DNA from: SB11 sp965249955
GTDB taxonomy: Bacteria > Bacteroidota > Bacteroidia > UBA8524
Direction: 5' to 3'
Assembly (NCBI GenBank): GCA_965249955.1
Contig: OZ252261.1
Coordinates: forward strand, 1,860,001 to 1,924,000
Length of the DNA stretch: 64,000 nucleotides
Made by a program: the position numbers and the translations under genes. This document shows positions 51,354 to 59,701 of this stretch, one piece after another (position 1 is the stretch's first letter; every line of letters starts with the position of its first letter). The notes beneath the pieces are model-generated. The model was not told the origin of the DNA and did not search any database. It worked only from the letters and a program-made list of their open reading frames with translations.

Positions 51354-54275
51354 ATGAAAAAAATAATTTTCTTTCTTTTCTTTTCTTTGGTAATGCTTTT
51401 AGGTGTAAAAGCTACTCATTTAATGAGTGCTGAAATCACTTATAGACACATTGTTAATGATAGCTTTAGTGTAACTGTAAAAGTATACCGTGATTGTAAT
51501 GGGATACAACTAGGAAATCTGCCCCTGACATTAAAATCGGCGTGCAAAACTATAAGTGTACCTCTTGTGTTTAAATCTTTTAGAGATGTTACGGGGATAC
51601 CGGCAGGTTGCGGTGTTAATAGCAGATGTTCAGGATCATTTAAATATGGGATAGAAGAACATATTTATACCGGTGGATTTAAACTACCTAATGATGCTTG
51701 CTGCGACTATACTCTTAGCTGGGAGCAACAAGCCAGAAACGTAGCAATTACAACAGGTGCAGCAAATTATAACTATTATGTTGAAACGAAATTTAATAAA
51801 TGTTTAGCCCCTCATAATTCATCACCATCATTTGTTAGTCTACCAACTTTTTTAATAGGAGTAGGCACCAATCAAAATATATCAAATGCTGCTTACGATT
51901 CTATTGATAATGACATAGTAACGTATGAATTAACTCAACCGCTTGAAGGATCGGGTATGTATATACCCTATTCTGGTACTTTTGCTCCAAATAAGCCGCT
52001 TACTTTTTTAGGTTTTCCCAATATTAATTTATCGCTTCCAAGTGGATTTCATTTCGATTCATTAACCTCTAATATGGCCTTTCGACCTACCATAAATAAT
52101 CAGGTTACAGTTATGGTTGTTAAGGTCAATGAATTTAGGAAGATAAACGGTATCTATACTCAAATAGGTTCAGTGTTGCGAGATGCGCAGGTAATTGTAA
52201 TGAATGATTCTACTAATTCAGCACCTAGTTTAGGAGATCCAAGCAGAAAACTATGTAGGAAAATAGGAAATACTTGTTTTACAATTCCAATTACTGATGG
52301 TAATACTACGGATACTGTTTCTGTGAGCGTAAAGTCCTCAATTCCCAGTATCACATATAATAATATTGGCACAAAACCGTCTGGGCCTATTGTAGAGGTT
52401 TGTATGTATATTGATAGTGCAATGTTACTATCAACCCAAAAACCACAATTTACGGTACTTGTTGATGATAATCACTGTCCTTTATCTATTAAAACATCTA
52501 AAACATATACCATAGATTTTGCCGATGAGCTGCCCGATAGCTTTGCAATTGAAACAAATATTGTTGATTGCCGCTATGTAGAGGCAAAACTTAAGAATAA
52601 CAACACACAAATACCTCAAATTAAACCTACAGATGTTATTTGGCAAATGGCTAACCATAAAGATACCTTTACATATTCAAACAATACTTCAATGCGTAGC
52701 CGTTTTAACGATACAGGTTGGGTAAAAATTTCTGTAAAAGTTATTTCAAGCGAACATTGTACAACAAGAGACTATGTTGATTCAGTATACATTGGTTCAG
52801 AGCGATTTTTTAGAATAGGCTTGGGAGCCGATAAAGTGTTTTGTTTTAAACAACAAGATACTTTGCAAGTTGTCGATACACTTATTAAAGGCGTTGCACC
52901 TTATACATATAAGTGGTCGACAGGAAATGCAGACACACTTTCTACTATAATATTCACACCCGTATCAGGAATGCGCAAATATTGGGTTGAAGTTACCGAT
53001 GCCAATAATTGTTTGTCAACCGATACTGTTTTGGTAGGCAGTTTTAGCCCTGCTGTATCTTTTCTTGCTCCTTTGCAATCGTGCAGCGGTCAACCCTATG
53101 TGGCAAAAGCAAACTTAAGCGGATCTATCCAACCAACATACGAGTGGGTGGGCTATTCTACCAATAATTTGTTGCTAGTAGATACACCAACAGCTAACAA
53201 AAATTACAGATTTGTATTAACCGATAGTTTTGGCTGTAAAGTAGATACTTCAATTTTTGTAACCGTATACAAGCCACAAATAAGCATAAGCGGTAAAACG
53301 ACTCTTTGCCAGTACGATACCCTAACCTTACAGTCAAATAAAACAGGAGGTTTGCTTCCAACACAAGTTACTTGGCAGCCCAGCGCAATTATTAGTGATA
53401 ACTTAACAGTTCTTCCCTTGCATAGTGCTGGCAACAAAATCATTACAGCAACTATCAAAGACGGCTTTGGATGTACGTATAAAGATAGTGTGGTGGTAAT
53501 GATTAATGCTTCACCAACAATCAACCTAAATCCCGCAGGCCCTTATTGTGAAACGAATGGTAATATTTCTCTTGTTTCAAAAGCGTCACCAAGTGGAGGT
53601 AAATGGTTTGGTACTGGTGTTATAAACGACTCAACATTTTCACCTGCAATTGCTCTTAAAGGCACAAATACAATCGCCTATACTTATTTAGATACAACCA
53701 CAGGCTGCTACGGTGCAGATAGTTTGCAAGTACAAGTTTGGAGGCAACCAAAGGCCGATTTTGTTGCATTAAAAACAATGGGATTACCCAACGATACCAT
53801 TCGGTTTATAAATATTACCTCTAACCCAAGTGCTACAACAAACCAATGGGATATGGGCGATTTTGGCAAAGTAGGAAATATACAAACATCTATTAATGCA
53901 CAACATATCTACGCTGATACCGGCGCATATACTGTGAAACTTTGGGTAAATAATGGCGTTTGTCCTCCCGATTCTATTACTAAGACCTCGTACATAAAAA
54001 TTGGAAGCAATTACCTTTCTGTATTAGGTGTAAGCAAAAACAAATTACTTATTTACCCCAATCCTGCTAAAGACAGGTTGACTATTGAAGCCGATAATAT
54101 ACTTGCCGAGATAGTTTTGGTAGATGTTTTAGGCAGACGTTATACTGTTGAAAGTAATATAAACGCGACTAGAGCTGAGGTAAATATTGAATACCTACCC
54201 ACAGGTATTTATGTTATTGAAGCGAATGATATTGAGGGGAATATGTATACAAGTAAGGTGCAAATAAGCCGTTAA
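51354..54275 (+). CDS. T9SS-secreted PKD/SprB-repeat protein, array member 5
   Basis: A 973-aa protein with a signal peptide (KKIIFFLFFSLVMLLGVKA), then THLMSAEITYRH, VKVYRDCNGIQL, NSRCSGSFKYG and EQQARNVAITTG in the N-terminal domain. A GW module (NDTGWVKISVKVISSEHC) and about three SprB-like units (VAPYTYKWSTGN, QPTYEWVGYS and GGLLPTQVTWQPS) follow. The fixed module GGKWFGTGVINDSTFSPA, a PKD domain (NQWDMGDFGKVG) and a T9SS tail (LIYPNPAKDRLTIEAD) end it. Its stop overlaps that of the convergent paaD by 4 bases. Confidence 0.82.
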   Translation: MKKIIFFLFFSLVMLLGVKATHLMSAEITYRHIVNDSFSVTVKVYRDCNGIQLGNLPLTLKSACKTISVPLVFKSFRDVTGIPAGCGVNSRCSGSFKYGIEEHIYTGGFKLPNDACCDYTLSWEQQARNVAITTGAANYNYYVETKFNKCLAPHNSSPSFVSLPTFLIGVGTNQNISNAAYDSIDNDIVTYELTQPLEGSGMYIPYSGTFAPNKPLTFLGFPNINLSLPSGFHFDSLTSNMAFRPTINNQVTVMVVKVNEFRKINGIYTQIGSVLRDAQVIVMNDSTNSAPSLGDPSRKLCRKIGNTCFTIPITDGNTTDTVSVSVKSSIPSITYNNIGTKPSGPIVEVCMYIDSAMLLSTQKPQFTVLVDDNHCPLSIKTSKTYTIDFADELPDSFAIETNIVDCRYVEAKLKNNNTQIPQIKPTDVIWQMANHKDTFTYSNNTSMRSRFNDTGWVKISVKVISSEHCTTRDYVDSVYIGSERFFRIGLGADKVFCFKQQDTLQVVDTLIKGVAPYTYKWSTGNADTLSTIIFTPVSGMRKYWVEVTDANNCLSTDTVLVGSFSPAVSFLAPLQSCSGQPYVAKANLSGSIQPTYEWVGYSTNNLLLVDTPTANKNYRFVLTDSFGCKVDTSIFVTVYKPQISISGKTTLCQYDTLTLQSNKTGGLLPTQVTWQPSAIISDNLTVLPLHSAGNKIITATIKDGFGCTYKDSVVVMINASPTINLNPAGPYCETNGNISLVSKASPSGGKWFGTGVINDSTFSPAIALKGTNTIAYTYLDTTTGCYGADSLQVQVWRQPKADFVALKTMGLPNDTIRFINITSNPSATTNQWDMGDFGKVGNIQTSINAQHIYADTGAYTVKLWVNNGVCPPDSITKTSYIKIGSNYLSVLGVSKNKLLIYPNPAKDRLTIEADNILAEIVLVDVLGRRYTVESNINATRAEVNIEYLPTGIYVIEANDIEGNMYTSKVQISR

Positions 54276-54763
54276 AAAACGGGCTTAAACTGCTCAAATG
54301 CTTGTAGGCAATTGTTGCAATAGTGCATGGCTCTGCATAGTGTGGGGCCAAAGGGTGTTTTCATTTCAGTGTTACGACTGCCGCAGTGCGGGCAAGCAAC
54401 ATCACTTAGTACGTCAAGTTCTATATAACCGTCTTTTTTCTCAACAGGAGGGGCAAGTCCATGCTTTAGCAAGGCTTGTCTTCCTTTTTCGGTAATGCGG
54501 TCGGTAGTCCAAGCGATATCAAAAGTGGTTTCTACCTCAATATGGGGTATCTCCATTTTTTGCAGGCGCTCTTTTACCATTTCTTCCATCACACGTAGGG
54601 CAGGACAACCTGAAAATGTGGGTGTCATATCCACTTTTACGCTATTGCCGTTATCCTTTACTGTAACGCCTGTAATAATCCCTAAATCTACCATTGATAT
54701 GGTAGGTATTTCAGGATCCATTACCTCCTCAAGGGCACTCCAAATGTCTTTTTCGCTTATCAT
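54272..54763 (-). CDS. paaD: Phenylacetyl-CoA epoxidase subunit PaaD
   Basis: A 163-aa protein of the MIP18/PaaD family that helps assemble or mature the phenylacetyl-CoA oxygenase, probably by iron-sulfur delivery. The DUF59 motif at the N-terminus is ALEEVMDPEIPTISMVDLGI, and TFSGCPALRVM follows. A C-terminal zinc-ribbon-like domain has four Cys (CPHCGSRNTEM and YCNNC). It lies 97 bases after paaC on the same strand and is the last visible gene of the paa cluster. The stop overlaps the convergent T9SS gene. Confidence 0.9.
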   Translation of the reverse strand: MISEKDIWSALEEVMDPEIPTISMVDLGIITGVTVKDNGNSVKVDMTPTFSGCPALRVMEEMVKERLQKMEIPHIEVETTFDIAWTTDRITEKGRQALLKHGLAPPVEKKDGYIELDVLSDVACPHCGSRNTEMKTPFGPTLCRAMHYCNNCLQAFEQFKPVF

Positions 54764-54860
54764 TTGTAGATTGGTTATTAAGTTATTTGTTATCAGGTAA
54801 TAACTTTAAACCTTATCAACTCAAATCAATAAATCTGTTAATCAAAAATCATAAATTCTT

Positions 54861-55619
54861 CTACCATTCAGCACCCGGGTCGATGCGGAAAACTTCCGTC
54901 ATTTCGTCCAACAGGGGTTGTAGGTATTCGGTATGTTGCCCTTTACGACCGCCATACACAGGTTGCCAAGTACTTTCGGCAGGCAGGGTAAGACCTGCTT
55001 TTTGTATCACAGGGCTAATGGCTTCCAACCAGCGTTCTTTCAGGGCTTTTTCTCCTATAAATACCCCATCGGCAAGTAGTTGGTCTTCGTAGGGTGAAGG
55101 CTCAAAAATACCCAGTGCAAGGTTAAAGGTATTGTTTAATGAGTTTTGCATACGGGTATGGCTTTCTTCGTTACCTGTACCTAATTTCATTAAAAAGGTA
55201 TCGCCATGAAAAACGTGGTATTTTACTTCGCCTTTAAATTTACGAGCTACTTTGCCTAATGGTGGGAAGTTGGTGTTGGTTAATGCCTCAAAACGTAGGT
55301 AATCGGCGTGGTCGTACAAAAAGTGACGTACCAAGCTAAAATCGTATTCTCCGTTGGGTTGCTCTACCAAGTGGCTGCAATGAAACTGATTGGCATTGCG
55401 CATAAAGGCAATAGTATCAGGGTCTTGCTCGCCCATTTGGTTTAGTATAGTATACAGTGCAAGTGATTGGCCTATTTTGTCTTGAGCCATGCTAGAGAAG
55501 GCAATATCTTCTTCAAGCAAGGGGCCAAAACCTGTCCACTCACTATTTCTATGACCTAATATCAGTAGGTCATCAGCCATTTTGTATAAAAATTCTTTTA
55601 TGTGCAGTTGCTCGCTCAT
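54861..55619 (-). CDS. paaC: Phenylacetyl-CoA epoxidase structural subunit PaaC
   Basis: A 252-aa protein of the PaaA/PaaC ferritin-like fold that forms the non-catalytic partner of the PaaA di-iron subunit in the 1,2-epoxidase complex. Family blocks are ILGHRNSEWTGFGPLLEEDIAFSS (split here as ILGHRNSEW and GPLLEEDIAF), QDKIGQSLALY, FLYDHADYLRFE and GTGNEESHTRMQNSLN. It starts 4 bases after paaB on the minus strand, so the two are translated together. No PaaA (the catalytic subunit) is found in this window. Confidence 0.92.
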   Translation of the reverse strand: MSEQLHIKEFLYKMADDLLILGHRNSEWTGFGPLLEEDIAFSSMAQDKIGQSLALYTILNQMGEQDPDTIAFMRNANQFHCSHLVEQPNGEYDFSLVRHFLYDHADYLRFEALTNTNFPPLGKVARKFKGEVKYHVFHGDTFLMKLGTGNEESHTRMQNSLNNTFNLALGIFEPSPYEDQLLADGVFIGEKALKERWLEAISPVIQKAGLTLPAESTWQPVYGGRKGQHTEYLQPLLDEMTEVFRIDPGAEW

Positions 55620-55623
55620 GGTA

Positions 55624-56007
55624 TTATGCTTGTTTGGCCTGTTCTTCTTTATATTTGGTAATACGGTCTACTACTTTGTATACGCCCGCCTCACGGTATT
55701 GTTTTTCGGGCACGGTAGCAAAAATATCTTCATCATCGTAGTCGGTAGCAAAAATATCAGCAGTACGAGCTACCCACATATTAACGCAAACACCGCGACG
55801 GCCGTATTGTTCTTTAGCAAACAATAGTGCCATTTCGGGGTTGGGTGCGTGTAGCGAGCCCACGTGTTCGTGGTGTGTGCCACGTTTTTTTTGTGCAAAA
55901 ACCTCGAAGGTTTCAAACTGATCCATCTCTTGCAGCGGATGCTCAAAGGCTGCATCTCCGTCTATTTGGGCACGTGATACTCGAGGGTCTAATGATTTGA
56001 TTATCAT
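55624..56007 (-). CDS. paaB: Phenylacetyl-CoA epoxidase subunit PaaB
   Basis: A 127-aa protein of the PaaB family. PaaB bridges PaaAC heterodimers in the multicomponent oxygenase that starts aerobic phenylacetate degradation. Visible blocks are FETFEVFAQKKRGTHHEHVG, VGSLHAPNPEMALLFAKEQY and RRGVCVNMWVARTADIFATD. It is the first gene of the visible minus-strand paa run and has the operator-like palindrome 56018-56039 eleven bases before its ATG. In many genomes paaA precedes paaB; here it does not. Confidence 0.93.
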   Translation of the reverse strand: MIIKSLDPRVSRAQIDGDAAFEHPLQEMDQFETFEVFAQKKRGTHHEHVGSLHAPNPEMALLFAKEQYGRRGVCVNMWVARTADIFATDYDDEDIFATVPEKQYREAGVYKVVDRITKYKEEQAKQA

Positions 56008-56017
56008 AATACAGTAC

Positions 56018-56039
56018 TAAACTAACGCAAGTTAGTTTA
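56018..56039. promoter_or_regulatory. Operator-like palindrome upstream of paaB
   Basis: A 22-bp palindrome with 9-bp arms TAAACTAAC and GTTAGTTTA around a 4-base spacer (GCAA), all nine pairs matching. It lies 11 bases before the paaB ATG. The length and symmetry are typical for TetR-family repressors, some of which control paa genes; no regulator gene is seen in the window. Confidence 0.65.
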
Positions 56040-56192
56040 ACGTTTTGGGATTTGCAAATATTGAATGGAGCAACTCAATACCAATAAATATAATATGTTT
56101 GTGAATATTGGATTGAATAAACTAGAAATAAGAAGATATTAGACCTAATAATGATAAAAGTATTCCCTTTCTATATTTAAAGAAGTTTGAAA

Positions 56193-57578
56193 ATGAAGAA
56201 CACTATTAATGAAATAATTATTTTTATTAGAGAAGAAGGTAAAAAATTTGGTGCTATTAGTAAAAATGATCACGAACGATTTTTTATTGAAAGAAATAAC
56301 ACACGAAATAATGGTCAAAATGATGAAGGAGAATTTTTTGGAATAATAAGTACAGAAGAAAACCCAACAGGCCCTTATCATGATTTTTCAATAGTAATAT
56401 TTCCTTCACAAAATAATTCTTGGGTAATTTCATTGGGGATTGGTAGTTTGGGTTTTAAAAATGATTTTGAGCTAGCCTCAACACCAGGAGTCAGGCGAAT
56501 TTTTTCAAGTTTTATTTCAAATAAAGGTTTTTGTAAAACTGATTTTGCTGATATCGAAACTGGGTTACCTAAAGATTTTTTAAATACCGCATCACATCTT
56601 AAAAAAACACTACAGAAGTATACAAAATTTTTACCTGTTTGTGAGATTTTAGAAGAGCCTACTTCAGAAAGGAGTAAACAGATTATATCCGCCTTTATGG
56701 CGTGCTATGCTCAATTAAGAGGTTGGCCCATTACTAAGCTTCAAAAAGAGACAGTTGAACATTCTATAAGCACTTTGGCTTTAAAAAGTACTGTTGATGA
56801 TGAACAAAATGCACTTGAGTTGCTACAAGAAAGAAAATATATTGTTTTAGAAGGTGCGCCAGGCACAGGAAAAACGAGGTTAGCAAAAGAGCTGGCAAAA
56901 AAACTTGGCGGATACCATTTTTTAACCCAGTTTCATCCAGGCGTTTCATACTCTGATTTTATTGAGGGAATAAAGCCAGACGTTAATCAAAATAATCTAT
57001 TATATAAGAAGCATGAAGGTGTTTTTATCCAAGCTGTAAGAGAATCAGAAAAGGGCAAAAAAAATGTGGTATTAATTATTGATGAAATAAATAGAGCAGA
57101 CTTAGCAAATGTTTTGGGCCCTCTTTTCTATTTATTAGAGTATAAACGAGAAAAGGATGATTTCTTTTTTAGGTTGCCTGATGGGGGAATACTTAACGAA
57201 CTACCTAATAACTTATATATAATAGGTACTATGAATACTGCAGATAGGAGTTTAGCTGTGGTTGATATTGCATTGAGGCGACGGTTTGCTTGGTATACCT
57301 TAAAGCCAAAATTTTTAATAGGTCAAAAAGAGTTCTTTGGAGATGATTTTTCTTTTTTTGATAGAACATTTAAATGGTTTGCTGATAGTAAGGAGTTAAA
57401 CTACCAGCCAGGGCAAGCCTATTTTATAGCGAATAGTGAAAATGAGATGAAGCGAAGAATTGAACATGAGTTGTTTCCTTTAATTAAGGAATATTTAGCA
57501 GAAGGAATAATGACCAATGCCAAAGAAGAATTAAATAGTTACTTTATAAGTAGAATATCTAAAACATTATTTGAGTGA
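56193..57578 (+). CDS. McrB-type AAA+ restriction motor protein
   Basis: A protein of about 461 aa. The C-terminal AAA+ domain has Walker A GAPGTGKT (about residues 221-228), Walker B VVLIIDEINR (about 292-301), McrB signature GTMNTADRSL and arginine-rich IALRRRF, so it is a McrB-type GTPase motor of a type IV (modification-dependent) restriction system. The N-terminal ~200 residues, which should read the modified base, are unlike the DUF3578 or EVE-type readers I know; they contain GPYHDFSIVIFPSQN and ISLGIGSLGFKNDFELASTPG. ATG 56193 is chosen over TTG 56187. It is AT-rich, uses AGA arginine codons, and overlaps the McrC-like gene by 4 bases. Confidence 0.88.
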   Translation: MKNTINEIIIFIREEGKKFGAISKNDHERFFIERNNTRNNGQNDEGEFFGIISTEENPTGPYHDFSIVIFPSQNNSWVISLGIGSLGFKNDFELASTPGVRRIFSSFISNKGFCKTDFADIETGLPKDFLNTASHLKKTLQKYTKFLPVCEILEEPTSERSKQIISAFMACYAQLRGWPITKLQKETVEHSISTLALKSTVDDEQNALELLQERKYIVLEGAPGTGKTRLAKELAKKLGGYHFLTQFHPGVSYSDFIEGIKPDVNQNNLLYKKHEGVFIQAVRESEKGKKNVVLIIDEINRADLANVLGPLFYLLEYKREKDDFFFRLPDGGILNELPNNLYIIGTMNTADRSLAVVDIALRRRFAWYTLKPKFLIGQKEFFGDDFSFFDRTFKWFADSKELNYQPGQAYFIANSENEMKRRIEHELFPLIKEYLAEGIMTNAKEELNSYFISRISKTLFE

Positions 57579-58933
57579 AAATAGCACCTAAAATATTTGA
57601 AACAATAGAGTGCTTGACAGAGACATCAAAAGAGCGTAGTGTCTCTTCTATACATAAAAAATGGTTTAGTGGGCTTGATAAGCGCTATACTTCGCAGTCT
57701 CTTCAAAAGTTCTTAGATATTAATAAAGAGAGATTTGATTTTTTAGAAGTTACCCCATTAATACAAGGTAGTGAAAATAGCCTTAGTTTAAGCTTTAGAA
57801 GTTCAAAATTTATTGGGGCGGTATCTCTTAAATCTCCCGAAACAGGAAAATTATTAGGAGATTTTTATGTTTACCCTAAGTATATATCTTCAAAAGATAG
57901 ATTTGTTGAGTATGCGGGCTTAATCGATCTTATTGGCCAAGAAATACAACCTCAATATTTAACAGATGTACCATTAAATTCTGACTTTGGTTTTTCACCT
58001 CCAAAATATATCGAATCAGTAAAGTTTATTGATTTATTATATCCCCTAACTAGCAGACCATGGCGAAAGTTTAAATCCATTCAGTCTCTTGAAAGTCAAT
58101 TTAAAGGGGACATTAATTGGAAAAAATTTATAGAAAAAGAATATAATCCACAATTAAAATTCAAGGTTCCTACTAAGGTTTCTACATTATCAAATAGCCA
58201 TTTCGAATATTCACAAATTAAACATGTGTTTGAATTAGCACGAACCAACATATTCTCCAATGAAACGCCTCCCAAAATTAAGCACAAATTAAAACCTAAG
58301 ATTCAGTTTATTGAGCTAAAACTTGCAGAAATACAACCTATTAAAACAGTAGGATTTCAAATTAGCCAAAGCGATAATTTATTTATAAAATCAATTAAAA
58401 TGCAGGCAAATGCAGTTTTAGACCACAATAAAAAAACTGATTTTTCGTGGAGAATTGATTTCTCACAAGTCTTTGAACGTCTTGTACAGCATGTTTTCAA
58501 GCAAGCTTCAAATGAAATAGGGGCTGACTTTTATGGTAATTTTTCAATTCCGAGATTTGGTACAAAAAGACATCAATTTGAACTTTCGAGGCTGGAGCCC
58601 GATATTATGGTAAGCAAAGAAAACAATTTATATTTTGCTGATGCTAAATATAAATCTCATCTTTTTAATGTTAATTCTGACTCTATTTATTTGAAAGAAG
58701 AATTTAGGAAAGATGTGCATCAAATATTGGCGTATGCATCCTTTGGTAATACAAAGAATAAAAAATCATTTTTGTGCTATCCTTCATATAAAACCGAAGA
58801 GAGTTATAGTTGGTTTTATAATCCGCTAACAGGCAGTGAATCGGTAATTTATATTATTGGTATACCTATAAATAAAGACAAATTAGGTGAAGTTAAAGAG
58901 ATGGTTAAAGAACTGATTTTGAAAGAATTTTAA
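57575..58933 (+). CDS. McrC-type nuclease subunit
   Basis: A 452-aa protein that pairs with McrB. The C-terminal region has a PD-(D/E)xK nuclease fold: FERL (Glu301) in a helix, then LEPDIM (Asp343) and YFADAKYKS (Asp356-A-Lys358). The N-terminal two thirds (about residues 1-290) is a beta-rich region that would bind McrB and stimulate its GTPase, as in known McrC proteins. The start is GTG at 57575, overlapping the mcrB stop by four bases (GTGA), a sign of coupled translation. The stop is 2 bases from the convergent LytTR gene. Base use matches mcrB. Confidence 0.85.
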   Translation: MKIAPKIFETIECLTETSKERSVSSIHKKWFSGLDKRYTSQSLQKFLDINKERFDFLEVTPLIQGSENSLSLSFRSSKFIGAVSLKSPETGKLLGDFYVYPKYISSKDRFVEYAGLIDLIGQEIQPQYLTDVPLNSDFGFSPPKYIESVKFIDLLYPLTSRPWRKFKSIQSLESQFKGDINWKKFIEKEYNPQLKFKVPTKVSTLSNSHFEYSQIKHVFELARTNIFSNETPPKIKHKLKPKIQFIELKLAEIQPIKTVGFQISQSDNLFIKSIKMQANAVLDHNKKTDFSWRIDFSQVFERLVQHVFKQASNEIGADFYGNFSIPRFGTKRHQFELSRLEPDIMVSKENNLYFADAKYKSHLFNVNSDSIYLKEEFRKDVHQILAYASFGNTKNKKSFLCYPSYKTEESYSWFYNPLTGSESVIYIIGIPINKDKLGEVKEMVKELILKEF

Positions 58934-58935
58934 CC

Positions 58936-59700
58936 TCACTCCAGCCACTTCTTAAATAAAGGAGCTTTTTCGCGGCTAATATCAATTTGAAGGTCGGGGT
59001 GGTGTTTTAGGTGTACGTGTAGTTTGCCGGTATAGTCGCTTCTAAAATTGTCTATCGCGCTAATGCTTAGTATGGCTTGGCGGTTGGCGCGGAAAAACTT
59101 TTCGGGGGGTAATAGTTTTTCTATCTCTTCCAGTGCTTCGTAGTGGTTCACAATATAGCGGTCGCCATTAAAGGTATAGGCATATATAAGCTCATCACGC
59201 ATAAACAAGGCAATATCGGCAGTTTCAAGCGGCATTAAAGTGTTTTTATAATGCACAGTAAAACGTTCTTTGTATTGGGGTTTGTATAGCTGTTGCACCA
59301 AACTTTCAAGTTGCTGGGTAAGCTGTGGATTCTCAATATTACTTTGGTGCAGTTTGCGGTATTTTTCTACGGCTTGTTTCAGCTCGTCCTCGTCAATAGG
59401 TTTTAGCAAATAATCTATACTGTTTACTTTAAAGGCGCGCAGGGCATACTCGTTATATGCAGTTGTAAATATTACAGGGCATTGCAGCCCTGTTTTTTCA
59501 AATATTTCAAAACTGGTGCCGTCGCTAAGCTGTATATCCATAAAAGCCAAATCGGGCAATGGATGGCTGCTAAACCATTGCAAAGCGTCTTTTAGGCTGT
59601 GTAGGGTAGCTATTATTTCTACATCGGGGCAGCAAATGCCCAGTTGTTTTTTTAGGTCGGTGGCTATAAGTTTTTCGTCTTCTACAATTACAACTTTCAT
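58936..59700 (-). CDS. LytTR-type response regulator
   Basis: A 254-aa regulator with an N-terminal receiver domain (KVVIVEDEK, phosphate acceptor Asp55 in DLAFMDIQLSDG, conserved Lys in DYLLKPIDED) and a C-terminal LytTR DNA-binding domain (about residues 150-254: RFTVHYKNTLMPLETADIAL, FFRANRQAILSISAID). It should accept phosphate from the kinase encoded just upstream and control the efflux operon. The start ATG 59700 gives MKVVIVEDE, directly after the kinase stop; the ATG at 59709 adds three residues. It is the last gene of a five-gene minus-strand operon. Confidence 0.92.
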   Translation of the reverse strand: MKVVIVEDEKLIATDLKKQLGICCPDVEIIATLHSLKDALQWFSSHPLPDLAFMDIQLSDGTSFEIFEKTGLQCPVIFTTAYNEYALRAFKVNSIDYLLKPIDEDELKQAVEKYRKLHQSNIENPQLTQQLESLVQQLYKPQYKERFTVHYKNTLMPLETADIALFMRDELIYAYTFNGDRYIVNHYEALEEIEKLLPPEKFFRANRQAILSISAIDNFRSDYTGKLHVHLKHHPDLQIDISREKAPLFKKWLE

Positions 59701-59701
59701 G

